Numbered from the stretch's first letter, positions 51,296 through 61,611 are shown. The stretch: 64,000 nt of DNA from Klebsiella pneumoniae (GCA_945862315.1 CAMAXW010000015.1:1-64000), one strand, 5' to 3'. The notes: a model not told the origin generated them from the sequence alone. Program-made: numbers and translations.

Positions 51296-53770
51296 TTATT
51301 GGCCGCGGGGTTTCGCCCGGTGGGTAGCAGTCGCAGTCCATGGGTCGTCTGGCCAAGGATGTTTAGGGTAACGACCTTTCATCTCCCGCTTAACCTCGGG
51401 GTAGGTGCGCTCCCAAAAACCGCGTAAATCCTGCGTGACTTGCAGCGGCGTGCGGCGTGGTGAGAGCAGATGCAGCACCAAGGGCACGCGTCCTTTGGCG
51501 ATCCGCGGGGTGTCGGCCAGCCCAAACATTTCTTGGAGCTTCACCGCCAATACTGGCGCGTCGCCCAAGGTATACAGCACGGGGCGGCGCATCCCGCTCG
51601 GCACTTCAATCTCGGCTGGCGCCAGTTCCTCCACGTGGCGGCGCTGCGCGTAATCCAGACGTTGTCTGAGCGCTTCAGCCAACGCCGCGGGGGTGATTTC
51701 CGATAACCGCGCCCGCCCTTCCAGCAGCGGGAGCAGCCAGTGTTCAGCATCCAGCGCGAGGTCTTCATCTGCCACGCCCGGCAACCCAAGCTCTGGGCAC
51801 CATTGCCGCAGCCCCTGCACCCGCGCCTGCCACTCACGCAGCGCCTCACTCCACGGCAAACACGCCAACCCCAGTTGCTGAATGCCAGCCAATAAAATCT
51901 GCGCAGTGGCGGCGTCGCGCGCCGTCGCAAGGTTACGTTGGGCCAGCACAATGCCCCCAAAGCGGCGCTCCTCGGCGGCTTCAACCGCGCGGCTGTCACG
52001 GTTGAAACGCAGCGCTACCTCGGTGCGCCACTGCCCGGGGAAAGCTTGCTCCAGAAAGGCCTGATCGACCGGGGCGGCCCGCAAAATGAGGCTGTCTCGC
52101 TCATCCAGCCGTAAATCGGCCACCGCCAACCATGGCTCGCCAGCGAGCGCCGACTCCGCCAGGAGCCGCGCGCCGCGCCCGCCGCTCAGCTGGTAACGGG
52201 TCGGGTTGTGGTCGTCTTTACGCGCGATGCGTTCGGGATAGGCCAGTGCAATCACCGCCCCGGTTTCCTGTGGAGGCGTCGCGCCTACCGGCACGCTACC
52301 CAGTCGTCGCCGCCATTGTTGGGCCGCTTGATCGATGCGCATCAGGCTACCGCGGTCGGCTTCCTCACGGCCCAGCCGGCCGGCCCGCAGCGCGACCAAA
52401 GCCGCCACCCGCAGGCGTAAATCATCGCTGCGTCGGCCCTCCCCGCGCAGCGGATCCCGACCTTCCAGCACCGCTGCCACATCACACGCCAACCCCCGCC
52501 AAGGCGCCGGTGCCCGCCGCAGCGCGTTCGCTACGCGGGGATGGACACCTAACTCCAGCAGCGTCCGTCCGTGCGCTGTGGGCTGATGATTGGCGTCTAG
52601 CGCACCTAGCGAGCGCAGTAACTCGTGGGCCTGTGCGAGCGCGCCGACCGGCGGTGGGTCCAGAAAACGCAGGTTCGAGTTACCCCAGTTCGCCAGTTCC
52701 AGCGCAAAAGCCGCCAGCTCCACTTGGGCGATTTCCGGGCGTGTCGCGGGGTCCAGTCGCTGGCTTTCCGGCCATAAACGAAAACAATGCCCGGCGGCCA
52801 CCCGTCCCGCCCGGCCGGCGCGCTGGGTGGCGGAAGACTGGGCGATTAACACAGTTTCCAAGCGGGTCATGCCGCTGGCAGGATCAAAGCGGGGCTCCCG
52901 CGCGAGACCGGTATCGATCACGGCGCGCACGCCCGGCAGTGTCACGCTGCTTTCAGCCACGTTGGTGGCTAAAACCACCCGTCGCCGCAACCCGGGGGCT
53001 AGCACGCGCGCTTGTTCATCAACGCTCATTTCGCCGTGCAGCGCGCAAATTTCGGCGTTCAGGCCAGCGAGCAAGCGGGTGGCACGCTCAATCTCGGCCT
53101 TACCCGGAAAAAAGCACAACAAGTCGCCGGCGCTCTCCGTCAGCGCCAGTTCCACGGCACGCTTGAGCTGGCTGTCAGGGGTTTCGCGCAGCCGTGCGGC
53201 AAGATATCGAATCTCGACCGGGAAACTGCGTCCAGCGGAAACCAAGCGCGGCGCGTCCAGAAAACGCGCTAGCCGCTCGCCGTCCAGCGTCGCGGACATC
53301 ACCACCAAACGCAGGTCCGGACGCACGGCGCTCTGGACGTCTAAACACAGCGCGAGACCGAGATCACTGGCCAAATTGCGCTCATGGAATTCATCGAAAA
53401 TAACCGCCGAGATCCCCTCTAACAGCGGGTCCTCTTGCAGCAGGCGGGTGAGGATGCCTTCGGTGACGATTTCGATGCGGGTCTGGGCGGATATTTTGCG
53501 CTCGAAGCGGATGCGATAACCCACGGTGGCACCTACCGGCTCGCCCAGTTGCGCGGCCATAAAGGCGGCTGCCGCACGCGCGGCAATACGGCGCGGTTCC
53601 AACATCAAAATGCGCCCGGTACACCAGTTGGCGGTGAGCAGGGCCAGGGGCACTTGCGTGGTCTTGCCCGCACCCGGCGGTGCCTCCAACACTAGCCGCG
53701 AGCACTCGGCGAGTTGCGCCAGCAGCGCGGGCAGAATTTCAGCAATGGGGTAGTCGGTGGAGGTCTTCAT
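51296..53770 (-). CDS. hrpB: ATP-dependent helicase HrpB (DEAH/RHA type)
   Basis: An 824-residue helicase. Walker A APPGAGKTTQVPLALL is at the N-terminus, with DEFHERNLASDLGLAL (DExH) and MSATLDGERLA following. The C-terminal HrpB domain ends with TYPEVKREMKGRYPKHPWPD, a signature of HrpB. Length and order are standard. The role of HrpB in gammaproteobacteria is not settled; RNA remodelling is assumed. It is a single gene between ppiA and leuA, in the same direction as both. Confidence 0.96.
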   Translation of the reverse strand: MKTSTDYPIAEILPALLAQLAECSRLVLEAPPGAGKTTQVPLALLTANWCTGRILMLEPRRIAARAAAAFMAAQLGEPVGATVGYRIRFERKISAQTRIEIVTEGILTRLLQEDPLLEGISAVIFDEFHERNLASDLGLALCLDVQSAVRPDLRLVVMSATLDGERLARFLDAPRLVSAGRSFPVEIRYLAARLRETPDSQLKRAVELALTESAGDLLCFFPGKAEIERATRLLAGLNAEICALHGEMSVDEQARVLAPGLRRRVVLATNVAESSVTLPGVRAVIDTGLAREPRFDPASGMTRLETVLIAQSSATQRAGRAGRVAAGHCFRLWPESQRLDPATRPEIAQVELAAFALELANWGNSNLRFLDPPPVGALAQAHELLRSLGALDANHQPTAHGRTLLELGVHPRVANALRRAPAPWRGLACDVAAVLEGRDPLRGEGRRSDDLRLRVAALVALRAGRLGREEADRGSLMRIDQAAQQWRRRLGSVPVGATPPQETGAVIALAYPERIARKDDHNPTRYQLSGGRGARLLAESALAGEPWLAVADLRLDERDSLILRAAPVDQAFLEQAFPGQWRTEVALRFNRDSRAVEAAEERRFGGIVLAQRNLATARDAATAQILLAGIQQLGLACLPWSEALREWQARVQGLRQWCPELGLPGVADEDLALDAEHWLLPLLEGRARLSEITPAALAEALRQRLDYAQRRHVEELAPAEIEVPSGMRRPVLYTLGDAPVLAVKLQEMFGLADTPRIAKGRVPLVLHLLSPRRTPLQVTQDLRGFWERTYPEVKREMKGRYPKHPWPDDPWTATATHRAKPRGQ

Positions 53771-53827
53771 ACAGGCAATCGCGCGCGCCGGCCCGAAGAC
53801 CGGAACGCCGCTTAAACGGGTGGCGTG

Positions 53828-53853
53828 AGGGGCGGCAGTAACGGGCCGCCCCT
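53828..53853 (-). terminator. Hairpin terminator after leuA
   Basis: AGGGGCGGC-AGTAACGG-GCCGCCCCT is a perfect 9-base stem 14 bases beyond the leuA stop. There is no long T run but the stem is strong and well placed. Confidence 0.6.
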
Positions 53854-53866
53854 GAATTGAAGCTTC

Positions 53867-55546
53867 TTAAGCCGCGACGCTAACCGCGGGTTCCAAGCGT
53901 TGATTCACCGCCCCTAAAATGGCGCGCAAGGAGGCTTCTACAATATCGCTGCTGCGTCCCACCCCGCAGTAACGTTGACCATCCAAACTCAGTTGCACGT
54001 AGGCCACGGCCTCCGCATCAGCGCCAGCCGCGCGGCTCAGCTTATGTTCGCTGTATTCGACCAACACGATTTTGCGGCCGCAGTAGGCTTCGAGCGCCGC
54101 GACAAATGCACCCATCACGCCAGACGCATGACCCTGCAGCACCACGCTGCTAGTGCCGTCGCGCAGGGTCGCCTGCAAACGGTCTTCATCGTTTTCGCGC
54201 GTGACCTGATAGCCCTGCAAATCGTAGGGCGCGCGCTGACCCAAATAATGCCGTTCAAACAGGCTGATGATGGTGGCCGGATCTACTTCGGTGGCGCGGC
54301 GTTCGGCCTCGCGCTGGATCACCGGGCTGAAATCAATTTGCAACCAACGGGGCAGCTGAAATCCAGCCTCCTGCTCCAGCACCCACGCCACGCCGCCCTT
54401 ACCGGATTGGCTATTGATGCGGATGACTTCCTGATAGCTACGACCGATGTCGAGCGGATCGATCGGCAGATAGGCGACCGCCCAAGGATCCTCAGGGCGA
54501 CGTTTGGCGAGGCACTTGCGAATGGCGTCTTGGTGGCTCCCAGAAAATGCCGTAAACACCAGTTCGCCGGCGTAAGGATGTCGCGGATGTACCGGCAACT
54601 GCGTGCACGCCTTCACCACCCGAATGATTTCGTCCATGTGGGAGAGGTCGAGGCACGGGTCGATGCCCTGACTGTAGAGATTCATGGCCATCGTCACGAT
54701 GTCCATGTTGCCGGTGCGTTCCCCGTTGCCCAGCAGGCAGCCTTCCACCCTTTGCGCGCCCGCCATGACCGCCAGTTCTGCCGCTGCCACCGCGCAGCCG
54801 CGATCGTTGTGGGTGTGCAAGCTGACGATCACCGCGTCACGCCGATCGACGTGCCGGCAAAACCATTCAATTTGATCCGCATAGACATTGGGGGTCGCCA
54901 TTTCGACCGTCGAGGGCAGATTGAGGATGCAGGGATGGGCGGGAGTGGGCTGCCAAACATCCATCACGGCGTTGCAAACTTCCACGGCGTAATCGAGTTC
55001 CGTGCCAGTGAAACTTTCGGGCGAGTACTGAAACGTCCACTCAGTTTGGGGATAACGGGCGGCGCAGTCTTTGACGAAGGTCGCGCCCTCGGTGGCAATC
55101 GCCTTGATGCCGGCGCGGTCGAGTTCAAAGACCTGCTCGCGCTGCACGGTAGAAGTTGAATTGTAGAGATGGAGGATCGCCCGTCGCGCCCCCGCCAAGG
55201 ACTCAAAAGTGCGTTCGATGAGTTCGGGGCGTGCCTGCGTGAGGACCTGCACGGTGACATCGGCGGGGATCAGGTTTTCGTCGACCAAACGGCGCACGAA
55301 CTCGAAATCAGGGCCGGATGCGGCGGGAAATCCCACTTCGATTTGCTTAAAACCCACCTGAACGAGCAGCGCGAACAGCTGCATTTTTTGCTCGACGTTC
55401 ATGGGTTCGATCAGGGCCTGATTACCATCGCGCAGGTCGACGCTGCACCAGTCAGGTGCTGCGGTCAGCACACGGTTAGGCCACTGCCGATCCGGCAAGG
55501 GTATGGGGGCAAACGGGCGATATTTACGGTGATCAAAACGGTTCAT
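53867..55546 (-). CDS. leuA: 2-isopropylmalate synthase, long form
   Basis: A 559-residue enzyme for the first step of leucine synthesis (acetyl-CoA plus 2-oxoisovalerate). The start MNRFDHRKYRPFAPIPLPDR, the catalytic DWCSVDLRDGNQAL, GFKQIEVGFPAAS and VSLHTHNDRGCAVAA are typical of the long LeuA group. The C-terminal third is the LeuA regulatory dimer domain for leucine inhibition. The ATG at 55546 is preferred to an extension starting at 55567. It is divergent from an Lrp-type regulator, which may control it. Confidence 0.96.
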   Translation of the reverse strand: MNRFDHRKYRPFAPIPLPDRQWPNRVLTAAPDWCSVDLRDGNQALIEPMNVEQKMQLFALLVQVGFKQIEVGFPAASGPDFEFVRRLVDENLIPADVTVQVLTQARPELIERTFESLAGARRAILHLYNSTSTVQREQVFELDRAGIKAIATEGATFVKDCAARYPQTEWTFQYSPESFTGTELDYAVEVCNAVMDVWQPTPAHPCILNLPSTVEMATPNVYADQIEWFCRHVDRRDAVIVSLHTHNDRGCAVAAAELAVMAGAQRVEGCLLGNGERTGNMDIVTMAMNLYSQGIDPCLDLSHMDEIIRVVKACTQLPVHPRHPYAGELVFTAFSGSHQDAIRKCLAKRRPEDPWAVAYLPIDPLDIGRSYQEVIRINSQSGKGGVAWVLEQEAGFQLPRWLQIDFSPVIQREAERRATEVDPATIISLFERHYLGQRAPYDLQGYQVTRENDEDRLQATLRDGTSSVVLQGHASGVMGAFVAALEAYCGRKIVLVEYSEHKLSRAAGADAEAVAYVQLSLDGQRYCGVGRSSDIVEASLRAILGAVNQRLEPAVSVAA

Positions 55547-55692
55547 GGTAGGTGCTCTATCTGGCAAATGACGAGCGGGGAGTATAAAGAGCGCACGCTG
55601 GTGAAAGAAACTAAATCGCCCATAGAAACCGGCGGATTATTATTTTAAGCTCCAAAAATATCTGGATTTTTAGATTTATTCACCATTTTAAA

Positions 55693-55717
55693 AAAACAGC
55701 TCGGTCAGCGCTGTTTT
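55693..55717. promoter_or_regulatory. Inverted repeat in the leuA-lrp intergenic region
   Basis: AAAACAGC-tcggtcagc-GCTGTTTT lies 27 bases before the lrp start, in an AT-rich patch (55636-55720) that stands out from the GC-rich surroundings. Such patches with inverted repeats are typical Lrp/AsnC targets; the divergent layout supports autoregulation and control of leuA. No exact promoter boxes were assigned. Confidence 0.4.
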
Positions 55718-55743
55718 AAAACCACCGAGTACCGCCACCCCCT

Positions 55744-56232
55744 ATGAAACTTGATCGCATCGACCAACGCATCCTCAAAGTGATGCAAACCAATGGCCGT
55801 ATCACCAATTTGGAACTGGCCGACCAGGTGGGGTTATCGCCCACGCCCTGCGCGCGGCGGGTGCGGGCGCTAGAAGAATCTGGCGTCATCGAGCGGCATG
55901 TCACGCTGTTGAACCAGCAACGCCTGGGTCTCAACATCACCGCCATGATCGGCATCACCATGGATCGCCACACGCCGGAACGCTTCGAGGGCTTCGAACG
56001 GGAAGTGCGGCGATTTCCCGAAGTGGTGGAATGCAGCATCGTGACCGGCCAGACCGCGGATTACCTGCTCAAGGCCGTGCTCCCCGACATGACCTACTAC
56101 GAGGAGTTCCTTTTGGGGCGTTTAACCCGCATCGAAGGGGTGACCGGGGTCCATTCGAGCTTTGTTTTGCGAAAAATCATCGCAAAAACTGAGCTGCCGC
56201 TTGATCATATCGGCACAAACCGCAAGGATTAG
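55744..56232 (+). CDS. Lrp/AsnC-family transcriptional regulator
   Basis: A 162-residue regulator. The N-terminal HTH is LDRIDQRILKVMQTNGRITN then LELADQVGLSPTPCARRVRA; the C-terminal RAM effector domain follows (VECSIVTGQTADYLLKAVLP, GVTGVHSSFVLRKI). It is closest by eye to Lrp itself. It is divergent from leuA, so it probably senses leucine or another amino acid. Confidence 0.93.
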   Translation: MKLDRIDQRILKVMQTNGRITNLELADQVGLSPTPCARRVRALEESGVIERHVTLLNQQRLGLNITAMIGITMDRHTPERFEGFEREVRRFPEVVECSIVTGQTADYLLKAVLPDMTYYEEFLLGRLTRIEGVTGVHSSFVLRKIIAKTELPLDHIGTNRKD

Positions 56233-56504
56233 CCGGTTAGGTGTCGCCGAACACGTTACTGCTAGCGCCAGCAGCGCCAAACGGCACCAACACAGGCCAC
56301 GCGCCGAGGCTATTCTGCCGGAAACCCCGACACCTGCCGCGCCGTGTGCTCGCAGCCCGATGCTCGCGGCTGCCCCGCGCTCTGACCCTCAGACGCCCTT
56401 GCGTTTGAGTTGTGTCCCCGACCTGCCCGCAGACCGCGGCCGTCGGGTTGAGTAAATCCGGCCCGCCATAAACGCAGGCCCTACGTCCATCATCAGGAAT
56501 CAAA

Positions 56505-58148
56505 GTGTCCGACACCACCCTCACCGATACTCGCTTCGAAGATTTCAACCTGCACGAAAACCTCCTGCGGGGTCTCAACGACGCAGGCTTCTTACGCTGC
56601 ACCCCCATCCAAGCCATGACCTTGCCCATTACCCTTGCCGGCAAAGATGTCGCTGGTCAGGCGCAAACCGGGACGGGTAAAACCGCCGCCTTCTTGGTCG
56701 CCCTGTTTAACCGACTACTGACGGGAGAGGCGCTACCCGAACGCCGCCCGAACGATCCGCGCGCGGTGATTTTGGCCCCTACCCGCGAACTCGCCATCCA
56801 AATTGACAAAGATTCCACCCAAATTGGCCGCCATACGGGACTGCGCACAGCGCTGATTTACGGCGGCGTGGATTACGACAAACAACGCGCACTGCTAGAA
56901 ACAGGCGTCGACGTCATCATCGCCACCCCCGGTCGGTTGATCGATTTTGTCAAACAGAACACGGTGAGTTTTCGTGGCATCGAAATGATGATCATGGACG
57001 AAGCCGATCGCATGTTCGACTTAGGCTTCATCGCTGACATCCGCTTCTTGCTGCGGCGGATGCCCGCCGCCGGGGAACGCCAAAACCTGCTGTTTTCGGC
57101 AACCCTCAGTCATCGCGTGCTGGAACTGGCCTACGAGCACATGAACGACCCAGAAAAACTGGTCGTCGAGTCCGATACCGTGACCGCCTCGAGCGTCCGG
57201 CAGCAAGTGTATTTTCCGGCCACAGAAGAAAAACTACCGCTGCTACTCGGCATCCTCAAACAAATGGAAACGAGCCGCGGCATGGTGTTTGTGAATACCA
57301 AATACGCCTGCGAACGGGTTGCGCTGGCGCTGGAACGCTCGGGCTATAAGGTGGGCGTACTCTCCGGCGACGTGCCGCAGCGCAAGCGCGAGTCGCTGCT
57401 TGGGCGCTTTACCAAGGGCGAGTTAAGCCTGCTGGTAGCGACCGATGTGGCGGCGCGTGGCCTGCATATTCCTGGCGTGAGTCATGTTTTTAATTTCGAT
57501 TTACCCTACGACGCAGAAGACTATGTCCACCGCATTGGTCGCACGGCACGTTTGGGCGCCGAGGGCGATGCCATTAGCTTTGCCTGCGACGAATACGCCA
57601 TGCATCTGCCCGACATCGAGACTTTCATCGGGCTCAAAATTCCGGTGGTCAAAATTGATCCGGCCATTCTGTTGCCCGTGCCGCGCGCCCCGGCCCGCCA
57701 CGCGGGAGCGGAGGAAAGCGTGGTGGAGAACGCCCTCAGTGAAGCCGCGGCCGAGCGCCAAAAACGCCGCGAGCGGGACCGCCGCGACGGCGGTGGTAGT
57801 GGTGGCGGCGCCCGACGCCCCGCTGCGCGCAGTGGCGACACCAGCCGCAGCGGCGCCCCGGCGGCGCGCGGTGGCGAACGCAGCCGACCACCACGTCAAG
57901 ACGAGCCCAGAGCGCCCCAAGCCGCACGCGAGCAGCCACCTCGGCCTGCTGCCAGCATGCCAACAGCGCCCAGTGAGCAGGCGCTCACGCCGCCTAGCAC
58001 CAGCGGGGACACCAAGCGACGCCGGCGCGGTGGCGGCCGTGGAGAGGCTCCTCAGACCGTGACCACCAGCCCCGCCGTAGCCGCCCCGACAGGCTTCATC
58101 GCGCGTCTCTTAAAGGGGCTGAAATCCTGGTTTGGTGGCGGTGGCTAA
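56505..58148 (+). CDS. rhlB: DEAD-box RNA helicase RhlB-like
   Basis: A 547-residue helicase. Q motif [13 protein letters not shown], motif [13 protein letters not shown], Ia [45 protein letters not shown]. The N-terminus ([20 protein letters not shown]) matches RhlB rather than RhlE or SrmB. Beyond about residue 400 lies a long disordered Arg/Gly/Pro/Ala-rich tail, as in degradosome-linked RhlB proteins. The start is GTG at 56505 with AGGA seven bases upstream. RNA unwinding in the degradosome is the probable role. Confidence 0.94.
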   Translation: MSDTTLTDTRFEDFNLHENLLRGLNDAGFLRCTPIQAMTLPITLAGKDVAGQAQTGTGKTAAFLVALFNRLLTGEALPERRPNDPRAVILAPTRELAIQIDKDSTQIGRHTGLRTALIYGGVDYDKQRALLETGVDVIIATPGRLIDFVKQNTVSFRGIEMMIMDEADRMFDLGFIADIRFLLRRMPAAGERQNLLFSATLSHRVLELAYEHMNDPEKLVVESDTVTASSVRQQVYFPATEEKLPLLLGILKQMETSRGMVFVNTKYACERVALALERSGYKVGVLSGDVPQRKRESLLGRFTKGELSLLVATDVAARGLHIPGVSHVFNFDLPYDAEDYVHRIGRTARLGAEGDAISFACDEYAMHLPDIETFIGLKIPVVKIDPAILLPVPRAPARHAGAEESVVENALSEAAAERQKRRERDRRDGGGSGGGARRPAARSGDTSRSGAPAARGGERSRPPRQDEPRAPQAAREQPPRPAASMPTAPSEQALTPPSTSGDTKRRRRGGGRGEAPQTVTTSPAVAAPTGFIARLLKGLKSWFGGGG

Positions 58149-58153
58149 AACCG

Positions 58154-58176
58154 CTGGGGGCGTGGCTAGCACGCCC
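58154..58176. terminator. Bidirectional hairpin terminator between rhlB and dsbA-like gene
   Basis: GGGGGCGTG-GCTAG-CACGCCCCC is a perfect 9-base stem with a 5-base loop in the 38-base gap between two convergent genes. Confidence 0.65.
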
Positions 58177-58186
58177 CCGCTCTTGC

Positions 58187-58837
58187 CTACTCTTTAACGG
58201 CGGCAATCTCCCGGAGCGCCAATTCAAAGGCGTCGACGGGCTGGCCGCCCTGAATCAAGTAACGATCGTTAATAACGACTGCCGGCACCGCGTTAATGCC
58301 ACAACTGGCGTAGTAGCGCTGGCGCTCACGCACTGCTTCGGCATATTCATCGCTGGCCAGAATGGCCGTCGCGCGAACCACATCCAGCCCCACATCGGCC
58401 ACTGCGCCTAACAACACCTCCGTGGCACCCGGGTTCTGACCTTCGGTGAAATAAAGCCGGAACAGCGCCATTTTCAACTCTAGCTGTCGACCCTGCTCGC
58501 CCGCCCAGTGGAGTAGTCGATGGCAGTCGAAGGTGTTGTAGATGCGATCGCGTCGCTCCATGCGAAACACAAAATCCAAGGCCTCGCCGCGATCGCGGAT
58601 GCTTTGGCGGGTCGCGGCAAAGTGCTCGGGCGTGGCGCCATATTTTTCCAGCAAATGTTCGTCCAAAAGCTGCCCTTCGGCGGGCATCTGTGGGTTGAGT
58701 TCAAAGGGCTGAAAATGAATGTCTGCCTCCACTGCCTCGTGGATATTCGCCAGCGCTTGTTCCAGCGACTTCAACCCAATCACGCACCACGGACACGACA
58801 CATCAGAGACAAAATCTATTTTTAGACGAATGCTCAT
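58187..58837 (-). CDS. DsbA-family oxidoreductase (FrnE-like)
   Basis: A 216-residue thioredoxin-fold protein with a helical insert. The active site is SCPWC (Cys15 and Cys18); VPAVVINDRYLIQGGQPVDA carries the cis-Pro loop. There is no signal peptide, so it is cytoplasmic. FrnE-type proteins reduce or isomerise disulfides or act in polyketide and stress pathways. GGAGGA precedes the ATG. It is upstream of nothing obvious, and an FKBP gene follows in the opposite upstream position on the same strand, 27 bases away. Confidence 0.9.
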   Translation of the reverse strand: MSIRLKIDFVSDVSCPWCVIGLKSLEQALANIHEAVEADIHFQPFELNPQMPAEGQLLDEHLLEKYGATPEHFAATRQSIRDRGEALDFVFRMERRDRIYNTFDCHRLLHWAGEQGRQLELKMALFRLYFTEGQNPGATEVLLGAVADVGLDVVRATAILASDEYAEAVRERQRYYASCGINAVPAVVINDRYLIQGGQPVDAFELALREIAAVKE

Positions 58838-58864
58838 GGACCAGTCCTCCGGGGATAGTTGGCT

Positions 58865-59197
58865 TTAGCGAACAGCCAGCAGTTCAACATCGAACACCAA
58901 GGTAGCGTTCGGTGGAATAACCCCACCCGCACCGCGGGCGCCATAACCCAGTTCAGGCGGAATCACGAGCGTTCGGCTACCGCCCACGCGCATGCCGGCC
59001 ACGCCTTGGTCCCAACCCTTGATGACCTGCCCCGCGCCTAGCGAGAAAGAAAAAGGATCGCCGCGGTCGCGCGAGCTATCAAATTTTTGGCCCTTTTGCT
59101 CCGGCGCGCCGTCGTCAAACAGCCAGCCGGTGTAATGCACAACGACTTCGTGGCCACTTTCAGCCACCGGGCCGTCCCCAACTTTATGTTCAATCAT
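58865..59197 (-). CDS. FKBP-type peptidyl-prolyl isomerase
   Basis: A 110-residue single-domain [52 protein letters not shown] and [11 protein letters not shown] with VFDVELL are the standard blocks. There is no signal peptide, so it is cytoplasmic. GAGGAA precedes the ATG. It lies 27 bases upstream of the DsbA-like gene and probably shares its transcript, making a small protein-folding operon. Confidence 0.95.
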   Translation of the reverse strand: MIEHKVGDGPVAESGHEVVVHYTGWLFDDGAPEQKGQKFDSSRDRGDPFSFSLGAGQVIKGWDQGVAGMRVGGSRTLVIPPELGYGARGAGGVIPPNATLVFDVELLAVR

Positions 59198-59284
59198 GCT
59201 AATTCCTCGTTAATGAGGCGCGATTGTGCATGAGCCGGCGCCAAATCAACACGCCGTGCTGCCTGACCCTTAGACCATTTACCC

Positions 59285-59854
59285 TTAGGCCATTTCATGG
59301 AGAGACCCATAGGCCCGGTCTTCACGGGCCTGCGCATCCACTTTGGCATAGGCGGAAACCAGCAGCCAATCCTGGCCCCGCGCCTGCGTTAACGCCACGC
59401 TGGGCGCAATGGGGGCCAAACGGGCAGCGGCGATGCGGGTGGCTGGGGTGATGGCCATGTGCCCGCGTTCAACCGCAGGCCGCACCAGCGGCCCAGCACG
59501 CGCCGCAGCCCCCGCACTCGCAAGCTGGGGCGCACCGGGCGGGGCAGAATCCGGGGTGGGCGCGAGTGTGGCGTCGAACAACAGCCCGAGCGCCGACAGA
59601 CCAACCCCTATGGGCCCGCCATACAAAGCCCCACCGGCTAGTTGCATAGCCGGGTCAATGTGGTCGCCGGTCAGCCGTCGATACAAGGTGCTGACCACAG
59701 GAATGTGCTGCAGCGGGTTCACCACATCGAGGATGTCGGAGAAAGTCAGCCCATCGTTACCAAACAGCCAGTGCCCCAGCTGCGTGAACGCCCCACGCAC
59801 CGAATGGGCATTCGGCGAGGGTGTCGCGGCCAAGGGAACGATGGGGCGAGACAT
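59285..59854 (-). CDS. Conserved hypothetical protein with a TFSDILDVVNPLQHIPVV motif
   Basis: A 189-residue protein. Residues 36-75 (TFSDILDVVNPLQHIPVVST, then YRRLTGD and AMQLAGGALYGGPIGVGLSA) form a glycine-rich, possibly membrane-interacting region that I have seen in unnamed proteins of other proteobacteria. The rest is Ala/Pro-rich and probably disordered, ending in AQAREDRAYGSLHEMA. No signal peptide. The ribosome site is weak. No function can be suggested. Confidence 0.7.
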   Translation of the reverse strand: MSRPIVPLAATPSPNAHSVRGAFTQLGHWLFGNDGLTFSDILDVVNPLQHIPVVSTLYRRLTGDHIDPAMQLAGGALYGGPIGVGLSALGLLFDATLAPTPDSAPPGAPQLASAGAAARAGPLVRPAVERGHMAITPATRIAAARLAPIAPSVALTQARGQDWLLVSAYAKVDAQAREDRAYGSLHEMA

Positions 59855-60088
59855 GGTGCGGGAAACACTCCGGGGCGCTGGCTAGTCTGCCTCATGCAAG
59901 TGGCAAGCCAGCACAGCGGTTCCCACCACCACGGGCGCGAGGCGCCGTGACCACACCCTGTGCACGCGCTTTAGTTGCCGATCACGCGGTCAATGCTTGC
60001 CGTTATTGCGCCAGAACTGGCCGCTGCGCCGAGATCCCGTTAACGTGCCCGTGACTTCGATTCATACAATCCCAAGCAGGAGCTCGCA

Positions 60089-60613
60089 ATGACTCAACCG
60101 CTCTATACCGTTCGACAATTAGCCTATGTGGTCCGCGACCTCGACGTAGCGCTGAAATACTGGACCGAGGTGCTGAAAGTAGGCCCGTTTTTTCGGTTCG
60201 ACCATTGCCCGCTGCTAGACCAACGCTACTACGGGAAGCCCTCTAATACCGACGTAACGCTGGCGCTGGGGAATAGCGGCGATTTACAAATTGAGCTCAT
60301 TTATCAGCACAACGACGAGCCCTCGGTCTACAAAGAATTTCTGGATGCCGGACGCGTAGGCGTGCATCACTTTGGCATGATGCCGGTGAATTACGCGGCC
60401 ACCTGCGCGCAGTACAAAGCCTTGGGGCATGCAGCGGCGTTCGAGTGCACGGTGGGCGGCGCTGAGTTGGTGTATTTCGATACCGTTAAAACGGTAGGGC
60501 ACTACATCGAGCTATGGGACAACCACACGGTGTTTAAAGATTTGTTCCAGATGGTGGAAGACGCAGCCCAGGGCTGGGACGGCCAACACCCGATTCGCCC
60601 AGGCCCCTTATAG
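60089..60613 (+). CDS. VOC-family protein (glyoxalase_4-like)
   Basis: A 174-residue VOC protein. YTVRQLAYVVRDLDVALKYW opens with an unusual 'RQLAYVV' instead of DHVAIVV, so the first His ligand is missing. LQIELIYQHNDEPS and GRVGVHHFGMMPVNYAA give Glu and His, and VGHYIELWDN closes with Glu. AGGAG precedes the ATG. This pattern is common in large catabolic gene sets where no activity is known. Confidence 0.9.
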   Translation: MTQPLYTVRQLAYVVRDLDVALKYWTEVLKVGPFFRFDHCPLLDQRYYGKPSNTDVTLALGNSGDLQIELIYQHNDEPSVYKEFLDAGRVGVHHFGMMPVNYAATCAQYKALGHAAAFECTVGGAELVYFDTVKTVGHYIELWDNHTVFKDLFQMVEDAAQGWDGQHPIRPGPL

Positions 60614-60648
60614 CCCCGCAGGGAGGCGCCCAAGGTGCCGCCGATGAC

Positions 60649-61611
60649 TTATTGCAGCGTCGGCGGCGCGGCGGGCTGGTCACGCTCGGGGGTGAACATT
60701 CGAGTCACTTCTACCGCGTCGAAATGGAACTGCTGGCCGCAAAAATCGCAGCAAACTTCCACCACCTCGCGCTCGGTCAGGATGTCCTCGATCTCGGTGC
60801 GGCCCAGCCCCTGCAACATCCCGCGCACCCGTTCGGGTGAGCAGGTGCAAGCAAAGGTGCTAGGCAGAGGAGCAAAGCTGCGCAGGCGTTCTTGCCAAAA
60901 CAAGCGGTGGAGAATCTGCTCGGCGTCGAGGGTCAGCAACTCCTGGGCGGTGAGCGTGGCTCCCAACAGCGCTATGCGATTGAAATCATCGTCGCGCCCA
61001 ATGCGGTCTTCATCCCGAAAATCCGCCAGATTGCCCGCCCCAGACACCGGCATGCGTTGCAGCAATAAACCGGCGGCCACTTCATCGTTGGCCGCTAAAA
61101 TCAACCGGGTGTCGAGTTGTTCAGATTGCAGCATGTAGTGCTCTAGCACCTGTGCCAGCGAGTCCAGCGGCTCGCGCTGATCGCCATGGAGCGACACCAC
61201 GCCTTGATAGGGCTGAGCGCCCGGCGCGCGCTCGCGGGGATCCAAAGTAATCGCGCACCGTCCGGTACCCCGCGGGTTGACCATCTGCTGCAAGCTCGCG
61301 GCATCGTCTAGCGGTCCAACGACCTTGGCCGTGGTACGAAAACTCAGCGTGGATTTGACTTCTGCCACCACCAATTTCACGGGACCATCACCGTGCAATT
61401 GCAGCACCAAAGCCCCCTCGAACTTAATGCTGGATTGCATTAATAGTCCGGCCGCGACCATCTCGCCCATTAAAACGCGCACCGGCGCCGGAAACTCGCC
61501 CACCACAGCACGCCGTCGCAGGGCCTCGCGCCACGTCTCAGTCAGCTGAACCAAGGCGCCGCGCACGGGCACTCCTTCAAAAATAAATTTGTGTAGCTTG
61601 TTAGCGCTCAT
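60649..61611 (-). CDS. hslO: Redox-activated chaperone Hsp33
   Basis: A 320-residue holdase. The zinc/redox switch is Cys255-x-Cys257 and Cys288-x-x-Cys291, all four present. The N-terminal core includes GEMVAAGLLMQSSIKFEGAL and YQGVVSLHGD. On oxidation zinc is lost and the protein binds unfolding proteins in the cytoplasm. Length is slightly above the usual 290 owing to a short Pro-rich C-terminus. It is upstream of no clear partner. Confidence 0.95.
   Translation of the reverse strand: MSANKLHKFIFEGVPVRGALVQLTETWREALRRRAVVGEFPAPVRVLMGEMVAAGLLMQSSIKFEGALVLQLHGDGPVKLVVAEVKSTLSFRTTAKVVGPLDDAASLQQMVNPRGTGRCAITLDPRERAPGAQPYQGVVSLHGDQREPLDSLAQVLEHYMLQSEQLDTRLILAANDEVAAGLLLQRMPVSGAGNLADFRDEDRIGRDDDFNRIALLGATLTAQELLTLDAEQILHRLFWQERLRSFAPLPSTFACTCSPERVRGMLQGLGRTEIEDILTEREVVEVCCDFCGQQFHFDAVEVTRMFTPERDQPAAPPTLQ

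Noticed and set aside
52132-53519. Two long antisense frames across hrpB
   Set aside because: Pro/Arg/Ala- and Ser/Arg-rich shadows of the helicase gene; no family motif.
53975-55159. 394-residue frame antisense to leuA
   Set aside because: His/Arg/Ala/Asp-rich composition typical of antisense high-GC coding DNA; leuA is certain on the other strand.
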